DNA from: PALSA-968 sp964387075
Lineage (GTDB): Bacteria; Bacteroidota; Bacteroidia; B-17B0; Aurantibacillaceae
Assembly: GCA_964387075.1 (NCBI GenBank)
Contig: CAYLVB010000010.1
Coordinates: 124,001-188,000 of the forward strand
DNA length: 64,000 bases
Reading direction: 5' to 3'
A program made the position numbers and the translations under genes. A model generated the notes under the pieces. The model did no database searches. It saw nothing but the letters and a program-made list of their open reading frames with translations, and was not told the origin of the DNA. This document shows, in pieces, positions 50,519 through 57,701 of the stretch. Within the stretch, counting starts at the first letter, position 1. Each line of letters starts with the position of its first letter.

Positions 50519-51733
50519 ATGATAACTCTTAAACTTGTTCTAGACACTCGCAGAAAAAAGCGGGATGGCACTCATCCGGTTTTGTTCAGACTTCGACATG
50601 AAGGAGCAACTAGGGACATCAAGACCGGTGTTTCAGTAGGTGTCAACTACTGGGACAGTCGTAACAATTTTGTTCGCGACACACATCCCGAGTACAGTGT
50701 TATATCTCCGAAACTAACTGCACTAAAACTTGAGTACCTGACTAAGCTCGCTGTGTATGACATGCAGAACTCCTTCCCTGACCTTGACTCTGTCAAAGAA
50801 CTGTTGACTGCTCCACCTGTGCGAAAAGCTACTGTGTACTCGTTCTGGCAAGAGGAAGTAGTTCGGCTCAGAAAAGCGGGTCACAACGGGAATGCAAAGG
50901 TGTATGAAGAGGCCTTGGTAGCTATTAGTAAAGTGAAGAACCTGCATCTACCCTTTGAGGCAGTAGACTACTCCTTCCTGAGAGATTTGGAAGGAGATCT
51001 ACTGGCAAATGGAGTGAAGCTAAACACATTCTCTCTTCACTGTAGAACTCTTCGTGCAGTCTACAACAAGGCAATCAAGGCACAGGTTGTTTCCTATGAC
51101 CAGTATCCCTTCAGATCGTTCCGCATCAGGCATGAGAAGACCGTGCCACGACCTATCTCCCTGGCTGAGATGAAAGCTTACTTCGCTCTTAACCTCAGTC
51201 CGGAGTCCTACATGTATAACAGCTGGCTGATGGGACAGCTAATGTTTCTGCTGATTGGTATAAACATAACCGACCTGTTACTACTTACAGAAGCTAGCTA
51301 TAAGGGTGACCGAATAACATACCGACGTGCCAAGACGAAAAGGATATACAGTATCCGGCTTGTACCACGTGCTGAGGAGTTACTTCATTACTTCATGACC
51401 AGGAAGAGTGATACTCTACTCGGGGTACTGCATCCCGCCGAGCTGAATGACAAGGCCAACCTTGTTCTTATCATCCGTCAAAAGAATAAAGTCTTTAATG
51501 CCCACCTGAGAAAGTTCGGTCGGACCATCGGCACACGAGAAAGATTTACTGGGTACACCTTCAGGTATAGCTGGGCTAACATAGCTAAGCAACTTGGTTA
51601 CTCCAAAGACCTGATAGCTGAAGCCCTCGGACATGAGTATGGCAATCCCGTTACCGGCATATACCTTGAGCAATTCGACAAAGAGCTGGTGGATGAGATG
51701 AACCGTAAGGTTTATGAAGCTGTAACAACATGA
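50519..51733 (+). CDS. Tyrosine recombinase/integrase with atypical catalytic boxes
   Basis: The 404-residue protein has an N-terminal Arm DNA-binding domain (about 1-60), a SAM-like core-binding domain (about 105-200) and a C-terminal catalytic domain. It keeps FRYSW (348-352, box II arginine), GHEYG (371-375) and the nucleophile Tyr382 (GIYLEQF). The first catalytic arginine, usually within G-x-R-x-S/T-D, is replaced by Asn249 in GINITDL, and the first box II histidine is absent. Many Bacteroidota phage/ICE integrases seem to share this pattern. It inserts the island at tRNA-Arg. A hairpin (50498-50519) overlaps the start codon and may control translation. Confidence 0.88.
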   Translation: MITLKLVLDTRRKKRDGTHPVLFRLRHEGATRDIKTGVSVGVNYWDSRNNFVRDTHPEYSVISPKLTALKLEYLTKLAVYDMQNSFPDLDSVKELLTAPPVRKATVYSFWQEEVVRLRKAGHNGNAKVYEEALVAISKVKNLHLPFEAVDYSFLRDLEGDLLANGVKLNTFSLHCRTLRAVYNKAIKAQVVSYDQYPFRSFRIRHEKTVPRPISLAEMKAYFALNLSPESYMYNSWLMGQLMFLLIGINITDLLLLTEASYKGDRITYRRAKTKRIYSIRLVPRAEELLHYFMTRKSDTLLGVLHPAELNDKANLVLIIRQKNKVFNAHLRKFGRTIGTRERFTGYTFRYSWANIAKQLGYSKDLIAEALGHEYGNPVTGIYLEQFDKELVDEMNRKVYEAVTT

Positions 51734-51738
51734 AACAG

Positions 51739-51768
51739 TACGGGCAGGTACAACACCTGTCCGTATTT
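51739..51768 (+). terminator. Integrase terminator
   Basis: TACGGGCAGGT (51739-51749) and ACCTGTCCGTA (51755-51765) form an 11-bp stem (one G-T pair) with a 5-base loop, followed by TTT, starting 6 bases after the integrase stop. The following 51769-52006 holds AT-rich sequence, a small GGCAG/CTGCC hairpin (51957-51980) and no gene I can support. Confidence 0.75.
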
Positions 51769-52006
51769 CATCATCCCCGTATCATCAAAAAAGTTTAAAC
51801 ATATAATATTTATGGCATTATATAGCTAATATGTACAAGAGCGTGTCATGGGTCCCAAGAAGAAACATCCCGGCTATGCGTTGTTGACCCTTTACCCCCG
51901 GCCTTCAAACTAAAGTCGGTCTAAACCAAGAGGCTAGGCACAGTGCTAAGTTTTTTGGCAGGAATAGGAGCTTTTCTGCCGTAGTATTGCTGTAAAGTAT
52001 CAGAAC

Positions 52007-52759
52007 ATGTGTGGCAGAACAGTAGTGGTATCACCACCCGAAGTAGTAGAGATGACCTTCAATGCGAGGGTGAACCCGCTTTATCACTCCATCTATAAGC
52101 CTAACTACAACCTCGCTGTAGGACAGCTCGGGCCAGTCATACTCAGTGAGAAGCCTACTGAGATCGTATTCGCGAAGTTTGGCCTTACACCCAGCTGGGC
52201 CAAGAAAGAGATGTACCTGTTCAATGCCCGAGCGGAAGGAGATGCCAACCGGGAGAATAGCCATGAATATACTGGTGGCATGGGCATCATCAGCAAACCG
52301 TCTTTCAGAAACCTGATACGTAATAGAAGGTGCTTAGTGATCGCAGATGCCTTTTACGAGGGAAGTCAGCAAGAAGGTCTTGACAAACCCTACTTAGTGT
52401 ACCTGAACAAACGAAAGCCTTTTGCCCTGGCTGGTCTATACGACAAGTGGCTAAACGTGGCCACAGGAGAAGAAGTACTGTCGTACACCATCATTACTAT
52501 ATGGGCTAACTCTCTACTACACCGCATAGGCCATCACCGATCACCTGTCATACTTCGGAAAAAGTCTGAGCACAGATGGCTACGTGATACAGCACCACTA
52601 AGTGAGATAACTGCACTCTTACAACCATACCCTTCTGAGTTCATGAACTGCTACCCTGTATCACCATCCGTTAAAAGCCCGAGAAATAACTCGCGTGAGC
52701 TCTTAGACCCGACCGGAGAGAAGCTTATGCCTGAAAGTGAGCTACGGGTGGCTGAGTAG
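52007..52759 (+). CDS. SOS response-associated peptidase (SRAP/YedK/HMCES family)
   Basis: SRAP proteins trap abasic sites in single-stranded DNA by a covalent bond through Cys2. This 250-residue copy begins MCGRTVVVSPP with Cys2 in place, and has the conserved Asn73 (FNARAEG), Glu118 (ADAFYEGS) and the His-Arg motif GHHRSPVIL (about 175-183). The family's usual FYEW is FYEG here, a small divergence. It is the first gene after the integrase and is followed by a hairpin-rich non-coding block and ssb, suggesting a role when the island is single-stranded, during replication or transfer. No obvious promoter box is seen. Confidence 0.92.
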   Translation: MCGRTVVVSPPEVVEMTFNARVNPLYHSIYKPNYNLAVGQLGPVILSEKPTEIVFAKFGLTPSWAKKEMYLFNARAEGDANRENSHEYTGGMGIISKPSFRNLIRNRRCLVIADAFYEGSQQEGLDKPYLVYLNKRKPFALAGLYDKWLNVATGEEVLSYTIITIWANSLLHRIGHHRSPVILRKKSEHRWLRDTAPLSEITALLQPYPSEFMNCYPVSPSVKSPRNNSRELLDPTGEKLMPESELRVAE

Positions 52760-53548
52760 TTATCTTTCCCTCTGGGTGTCGCTAGTATCCCACTCTGGTG
52801 CGTACAGGTTATAAAAAGCGGGTGCCACAGAGCGAAAGACTAGGTCCTAGTTCGGCATCCGCTAACCTGTAGAATGTTTCTGCTATCTGATCACCCCCTT
52901 TTTTCATCTACCTCCGAAGAGTAGCAGTACTGTCGATAGTGTCTGACTAGGAAAAGCGGTGTTCTCTCCAGCACCAGCATACAAAAACTTCGCCGAGACA
53001 AGGCTGTAAGTTTTATCCCTCCCGCCGTCTTTAGCAATAAAACACACAGCCTTTCCCTCCGGGTGCTTCGCATCTCGTCATAGTTTTCATGCTGGTGCCT
53101 CCGCTCACGACAGCCTTCTCTGTCCTGCCAAGACGCTTCGACTCATGTCGCCTACATGCGTTCCACTCCATTCATACGCAGGCCACCCGCTACACCAGGG
53201 CACAGGCTTTGGTACAGTAAAGTTTGTTTGCAAAGCCTTGCCTTGGTGTCTCCATCCTTGTGCTCATTCATTCTGTTACTCACATTCGTCTTATTCCTCT
53301 CAGCATCTTGTCAGTCCACCGGCTGTCTGTGTTTAAGCTCGCCTGCGCTCATTGCCTGCTTCAGGCCCTCTTGTGTTTGTAGCCTGCGGCGCTATAGTGG
53401 GCCTTTGCGTAGTAGGTCGCACCCGTACCTATCGGTACTCCCATGCTCCCACAGGCAATGAGACTCGCGGCCGGCGAGCAGAACTGCAGATGGTATCCCA
53501 TCACCTTGAGGAAATGTCTCTAAAGTATTAACCTAAAAAACAACGATC
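52760..53548. ncRNA. Large hairpin-rich non-coding region (candidate structured RNA or origin)
   Basis: No credible gene occupies these 789 bases. Perfect or near-perfect inverted repeats follow one another. TACAGGTTA/TAACCTGTA (52803-52811 with 52863-52871) encloses AGCGGGTGCC/GGCATCCGCT. GCACCAGCAT/ATGCTGGTGC (52971-52980 with 53089-53098) encloses AAGGCTGT/ACAGCCTT and GTTTTAT/ATAAAAC. GACAG/CTGTC lies at 53109-53124, CGAC/GTCG at 53139-53150, and AGGCTTTG/CAAAGCCT at 53204-53238. GCTCGCC/GGCGAGC plus CTCATTGCCTG/CAGGCAATGAG (53337-53358 with 53452-53479) encloses GTACC/GGTAC (53425-53438). Such nesting suggests a long folded RNA (strand unknown) or a single-strand/transfer origin. Possible promoter: TATCTTTC at 52762. 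Confidence 0.5.
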
Positions 53549-53887
53549 ATGAACACACTCAGAAACAAAGTAACACTTATCGGGAACTTAGGAAGCAACC
53601 CCGAGATGAAAACCTTCGAGGGCGATAAGCGTCTTGCACGAGCCTCTGTCGCTACCAACGAGACCTACAAGAACAAGGCCGGTGAACGAGTAACGGACAC
53701 CACTTGGCACACCATTATTGCATGGGGACCACTCGCCCAGGTATTGAGTAAGCATACTAAGAAGGGCAGTGAAGTCGCGGTAGAAGGAAAGCTCGTGAAC
53801 CGGAGCTATACCGACAAGGAAGGTGTTAAGCGGTACTCAACCGAGATACACATTCACGACATCCTGTTACTTGGAGGTAAAGACTAA
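53549..53887 (+). CDS. ssb: Single-stranded DNA-binding protein (short, tail-less)
   Basis: This 112-residue OB-fold protein starts MNTLRNKVTLIGNLGSNPEM and has LARASVATNETYKNKAGERV, DTTWHTIIAWGPLAQVL, and the strand KKGSEVAVEGKLVNRSYTDK, all standard for SSB. It stops just after the OB fold (EIHIHDILLLGGKD). It therefore lacks the acidic C-terminal tip with which chromosomal SSBs recruit replication and repair proteins. Such short copies are typical of plasmids and integrative elements. It follows the hairpin-rich region and ends with a strong terminator. Confidence 0.93.
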   Translation: MNTLRNKVTLIGNLGSNPEMKTFEGDKRLARASVATNETYKNKAGERVTDTTWHTIIAWGPLAQVLSKHTKKGSEVAVEGKLVNRSYTDKEGVKRYSTEIHIHDILLLGGKD

Positions 53888-53893
53888 TAGAAG

Positions 53894-53920
53894 GAGCTCG
53901 GGCAACCGGGCTCTTTTCTT
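53894..53920 (+). terminator. Terminator with GNRA-type loop after ssb
   Basis: GAGCTCGG-GCAA-CCGGGCTC is an 8-bp stem (one T-G pair) with a GCAA tetraloop, followed by TTTTCTTTT. It is nearly identical to the hairpin at 54155-54174. Confidence 0.88.
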
Positions 53921-53934
53921 TTACACAACATGCC

Positions 53935-54147
53935 ATGAAGAAACAGAAGAAGAGATATGATGTTATCTCACCGGATGGGTTCTCCATCCACCGCACAGAC
54001 ACGTACCCAAACAGAAGGTTGGCTTGGAGCGCCTTGCAAGAGTGGAAGAAGGGGTACGAAAACCAAGGCTACTACAGCTCCAACAGAGGCAGGATTCCCT
54101 TGGATGAGCTTGCTGGACACTGTACCATTCTTGAAATAATCCTCTGA
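53935..54147 (+). CDS. Small basic hypothetical protein
   Basis: The 70-residue protein (MKKQKKRYDVISPDGFSIHR at the start, GYYSSNRGRIPLDELAGHCT near the end) looks genuine. It has a compact aromatic/charged pattern and lies between two matched terminators, giving a tight single-gene unit. I recall similar small proteins in other Bacteroidota mobile regions, with no function assigned. It may be a modulator of a nearby enzyme, but nothing in the sequence proves this. Confidence 0.7.
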   Translation: MKKQKKRYDVISPDGFSIHRTDTYPNRRLAWSALQEWKKGYENQGYYSSNRGRIPLDELAGHCTILEIIL

Positions 54148-54154
54148 CTAACAA

Positions 54155-54177
54155 GAGCTCGGGTAACCGGGCTCTTA
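54155..54177 (+). terminator. Second copy of the GNRA-loop terminator
   Basis: GAGCTCGG-GTAA-CCGGGCTC repeats the ssb terminator stem with a GTAA loop, followed by TTACC. It lies between the small gene and the convergent unknown gene whose stop is at 54183. Confidence 0.8.
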
Positions 54178-54182
54178 CCTTT

Positions 54183-54833
54183 CTACCCATGCATCCCATG
54201 TTGGTCTATAATGAATGCTGTAGAGCTGTACTTATATTGGACTGCGCCAGAACCTCCGATGCCGGTGTCTGTTCCGCTGATGTGTATTATGCCAGCATTA
54301 AGAAAACTAGAGATAGCTGTTGGAGGTATCCGACCTTGTACCATATCACCACCTCTGCACTTCCGTATATGGGTTAAATCTCCCAGATAAACCTTGTTCA
54401 CGGCGATCATGGCCCTATGCAGACCATCCAGATCGATCCGGTCTTTCATATATGCCCTAAACAAGTTGCCTTGAATCTCTGCCTTGTCAACTTCATCAGA
54501 CTGTCCCAACAAGAAAAGAACCTTCTCACCAACCTCTTTCTCTTTCTCACCCTCCGCCAGCTTTTTACTAAAGGCTTCTCTCTCTTCTGTACTAATATCT
54601 TTTAGCGCGAAGAGGAACTTGTATAGCTTTTTAGCAAAGAAGTAGTCCTGGGTCTTATTGTAGACGGATGCTGCCTTGAAGACCCACCCCACCAAGGGAA
54701 GATCTTTGAGAGTACCATCATCAAGAGCTGAATCCAACAAGGCTTCGCCGGCATCTGAGCTAATGTCCTTCAACTCTCCGCTGGAGATGGACTTCATGAA
54801 CTGCTTAGATGGAAGGTTAGGTGTCTCACTCAT
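54183..54833 (-). CDS. Hypothetical protein divergent from the hsd operon
   Basis: I do not recognise a named family for this 216-residue, mostly helical protein. It contains ISSDAGEALLDSALDDGTLK and DLPLVGWVFKAASVYNKTQD (about 25-63), then KLYKFLFALKDISTEEREAF. By memory this resembles a widespread group of proteins of unknown function with a SLLDDG-LKDIPIVG pattern. The C-terminal quarter (FLNAGIIHISGTD) is glycine- and serine-rich. It faces away from hsdM across a 107-base interval with a perfect -7 box for each gene. This suggests co-regulation with the restriction system. Confidence 0.65.
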   Translation of the reverse strand: MSETPNLPSKQFMKSISSGELKDISSDAGEALLDSALDDGTLKDLPLVGWVFKAASVYNKTQDYFFAKKLYKFLFALKDISTEEREAFSKKLAEGEKEKEVGEKVLFLLGQSDEVDKAEIQGNLFRAYMKDRIDLDGLHRAMIAVNKVYLGDLTHIRKCRGGDMVQGRIPPTAISSFLNAGIIHISGTDTGIGGSGAVQYKYSSTAFIIDQHGMHG

Positions 54834-54852
54834 GATAGGTTATATTGTAAGG

Positions 54853-54860
54853 CAAAGATA
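54853..54860 (-). promoter_or_regulatory. Perfect -7 box for the unknown divergent gene
   Basis: CAAAGATA reads TATCTTTG on the minus strand, 19 bases before the start at 54833. Confidence 0.6.
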
Positions 54861-54912
54861 ACCCTCCTATTGGGAAAACAAGGGCTAACATGACATGTTT
54901 GGGCCTTTTTTC

Positions 54913-54920
54913 TATCTTTG
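54913..54920 (+). promoter_or_regulatory. Perfect -7 box for the hsd operon
   Basis: TATCTTTG lies 20 bases before the hsdM ATG at 54941, with no further box within the operon. It supports that ATG over an upstream in-frame start at 54890. Confidence 0.65.
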
Positions 54921-54940
54921 TCTGTAACCCTATAACCTGT

Positions 54941-56488
54941 ATGGCAAAAGCGAAGAAAGAGAAGAAAGAAGAGCAGAAGCCCTTTGAGCAGATGCTATGG
55001 CAGACTGCTGATAAACTGCGTAAAAATATTGATGCGGCTGAGTACAAGCACTACGTTCTTGGCCTGCTGTTTCTGAAGTATGTGGCAGATGCCTTTGAGG
55101 AACTACACACCAAGATCGTGAACAAAGAAGGCGATCATGCCTATGATGACCCGGAAGATAAACTGGTTTACAGCTCCAACTATGTGTTCTTTGTACCTAA
55201 AGAAGCTCGTTGGTCATACCTTGTAGGGCGAGCCAAACTACCTAGCATCGGTGAGGACATCGATAGCGCAATGGACCTGATCGAAAAGGATAACACCAAA
55301 CTACGTGGTGTACTGCCAAAGCAGTTTGCCAGCCCGAAGCTTGACAAGATGGTGTTAGGTGAACTCGTGGATCTCATCAACAACATCAAGCTTGGTAACG
55401 AGGCCGCACGCATGAAGGACATGCTTGGCGTAGTGTACGAATACTTCCTTGGGCAGTTTGCCCTGGCAGAAGGCCGTAAGGGAGGACAGTTCTACACCCC
55501 TCGCTCTGTAGTACAGTTGCTAGTAGAGATGCTAGAACCAACCAAAGGAAAAGTATTCGACCCATGCTGTGGCTCTGGTGGTATGTTTGTGATGTCTGAG
55601 AAGTTTGTACTGGCCCATCAAGGCCGCATCGACGATATCACCATCTACGGCCAGGAAAGTAACCAGACTACATGGAGACTAGCAGTAATGAACCTCGCTA
55701 TTAGAGGCATTGACCCAGAGCAAGTAAAGTGGAACAATGAAGGAAGCTTCTTGAAGGACGCACATCCTGATCTTAAGGCAGACTACATCATAGCTAACCC
55801 ACCGTTTAACGTGTCTGACTGGAATGGCGAGCTCTTAAGAGGTGATGGAAGATGGAAGTATGGAGTGCCTCCAAGCGGTAACGCTAACTATGCGTGGCTA
55901 CAACACATGTTGTACCACCTGAGCCCGAAAGGTAAAGCAGGTGTTGTACTAAGTAAAGGAGCACTCACAACTAAACAGAGCGGAGAGTACGAGATTAGAA
56001 AAGCCATGATAGAAGATGGTGTAATAGACTGTATTGTAAACCTGCCAGCAAAGTTGTTCCTGAATACGCAGATACCTGCTGGCTTGTGGTTTCTTAACAG
56101 GGACACTACACGAAAAAACAAAGGGAAGATACTCTTCATAGATGCACGTAACCTCGGGCACCTGATTAGTCGTAAGACGCGTGAGTTCACCAATGAAGAT
56201 GTTGCTAGGGTAGCGGACACCTATCATCACTGGATGAAAGGTGATAAGAAGTATGAAGATATATCCGGCTTCTGTAAAGCTGTTAGTGTTGCCGAGGTAG
56301 AGAAGATGGACTTTGTGTTAACCCCCGGAAGATACATAGGCTTGCCTGATGAAGAGGATGACTTCAACTTTACAGAACGGTTCTCTAAGCTTAATGCCGA
56401 GTTACAAGACCAGATGACCCAGGAGACTGAGTTGAACAAGCGCATAAAGACAAACTTAGCCAGCTTGAAGGAGGTAGAAAGTGTCTAA
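54941..56488 (+). CDS. hsdM: Type I restriction-modification methyltransferase subunit HsdM
   Basis: HsdM is the N6-adenine methyltransferase of the type I complex. The 515-residue protein has the N-terminal helical domain (FEQMLWQTADKLRKNIDAAE, about 15-34), the SAM motif FDPCCGSGGMF (206-216), and the catalytic NPPF (286-289, in YIIANPPFNVSDWNG). A C-terminal coiled region interacts with HsdS. The ATG at 54941 follows a promoter box and removes 17 unlikely residues. It overlaps hsdS by 8 bases, so subunits are made in a coupled way. All motifs look intact. Confidence 0.96.
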   Translation: MAKAKKEKKEEQKPFEQMLWQTADKLRKNIDAAEYKHYVLGLLFLKYVADAFEELHTKIVNKEGDHAYDDPEDKLVYSSNYVFFVPKEARWSYLVGRAKLPSIGEDIDSAMDLIEKDNTKLRGVLPKQFASPKLDKMVLGELVDLINNIKLGNEAARMKDMLGVVYEYFLGQFALAEGRKGGQFYTPRSVVQLLVEMLEPTKGKVFDPCCGSGGMFVMSEKFVLAHQGRIDDITIYGQESNQTTWRLAVMNLAIRGIDPEQVKWNNEGSFLKDAHPDLKADYIIANPPFNVSDWNGELLRGDGRWKYGVPPSGNANYAWLQHMLYHLSPKGKAGVVLSKGALTTKQSGEYEIRKAMIEDGVIDCIVNLPAKLFLNTQIPAGLWFLNRDTTRKNKGKILFIDARNLGHLISRKTREFTNEDVARVADTYHHWMKGDKKYEDISGFCKAVSVAEVEKMDFVLTPGRYIGLPDEEDDFNFTERFSKLNAELQDQMTQETELNKRIKTNLASLKEVESV

Positions 56489-57701
56489 GTGGAAAACATA
56501 TCCTCTCGGAGAACTGATAAAAATTCAGCGGGGGCATGACCTCCCGCAAACTGAATTTGTGGAGGGGCCTTATCTTGTTGCAGGATCAAACGGCCCTATC
56601 GGCTATCATAATGCGTACACCACGAAAGGACCTAGTATAACAATCGGACGTAGTGGTAATAGTATCGGTAGAGTACACTATTATGAGACTGACTTTTGGG
56701 CGCACAACACAACTCTATATGCTAAAGAGTTCCACCACACATTCGCGAAGTATATATATTACTTATTCAAGACGGCTGGTTTCGCTAGCCATGACTCTGG
56801 TAGTGCTGTTCCCTCACTCAACAGAAACCATATCTATGGAGAAACGTTTCTGATACCACCTCTTCAAGAACAACAAGCGATTGTTGAAGTGCTCAGTAGC
56901 CTTGATGATAAGATAGTCCTCTTAAAACGCAACAATATAACACTTCAGCAGATATGCGAGACTCTCTTCAGACAGTGGTTCGTAGAGTATGAGTTCCCCC
57001 TAGATGATACAAGAACCTATAGAGCGAGTGGTGGTAAACTTATAACATCAGTGATAGGTGATATTCCTGCTGCATGGAAAACTAGCACTATTGCTGAGTT
57101 TATCTCTATAATAGAGACCGGAAGAAGGCCAAAGGGTGGAGTGGGTGAACTATCGTACGGGGTTCCTTCTATTGGGGCTGAAAACGTGAAGTCCCTGGGT
57201 GTATATAACTACGCTAAGACGAAGTATATTAGTGAGGAATATTACCAGAAAATGAATGCCGGGAAACTCCAAAACAGAGATATTCTCGTGTACAAAGATG
57301 GAGGTGTTCCTGGAACCTTTATTCCACATCTAACTATGGTAGGAGAAGGGTTCCCTTATAAGACGATGGCCATAAACGAACATGTCTTCAGACTTGTGGC
57401 AAAAGAAAGTTATTGTCAGAACTACTTGTTTTTCTGGCTGACCACAGATTATATCATGGGTGAACTTGCAGAAAGAGGCACTGGTGCCGCTATACCTGGT
57501 ATAAACTCAACACAGATGAAAGAGATACCAATCTTACTTCCAGAAAATAACCTGGTAAAAAAGTTCGATGCCCTAGTCGAACCGCTTATAAAAAAGATAC
57601 TCGCCAATGGGACACAGATCAATAATCTTAGCGCACTTCGGGATACTCTTTTGCCAAAACTCATGTCAGGAAAAGTATGTGTAGAGCAAACTAAAGTATG
57701 A
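56481..57701 (+). CDS. hsdS: Type I restriction-modification specificity subunit HsdS
   Basis: HsdS sets the bipartite target sequence. The 406-residue protein has two target-recognition domains: the first about 1-125 (with the substrate-contact pattern PYLVAGSNGPIGYHNAYTTK), and the second about 185-350. Each is followed by a conserved helix: PPLQEQQAIVEVLSSLDDKI at 126-145, then QICETLFRQWFVEYEFP, and a second helix near the end. It starts with GTG inside the hsdM end and overlaps hsdR by 4 bases. The target is not deducible from sequence. No inverted partial hsdS copies for phase variation were seen. Confidence 0.94.
   Translation: MSKWKTYPLGELIKIQRGHDLPQTEFVEGPYLVAGSNGPIGYHNAYTTKGPSITIGRSGNSIGRVHYYETDFWAHNTTLYAKEFHHTFAKYIYYLFKTAGFASHDSGSAVPSLNRNHIYGETFLIPPLQEQQAIVEVLSSLDDKIVLLKRNNITLQQICETLFRQWFVEYEFPLDDTRTYRASGGKLITSVIGDIPAAWKTSTIAEFISIIETGRRPKGGVGELSYGVPSIGAENVKSLGVYNYAKTKYISEEYYQKMNAGKLQNRDILVYKDGGVPGTFIPHLTMVGEGFPYKTMAINEHVFRLVAKESYCQNYLFFWLTTDYIMGELAERGTGAAIPGINSTQMKEIPILLPENNLVKKFDALVEPLIKKILANGTQINNLSALRDTLLPKLMSGKVCVEQTKV

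Noticed and set aside
52891..53461. Short reading frames (60-101 codons) in the hairpin-rich block
   Set aside because: Cys/Ser/Leu-rich products of non-coding appearance, interrupted by perfect stems; no family resemblance.
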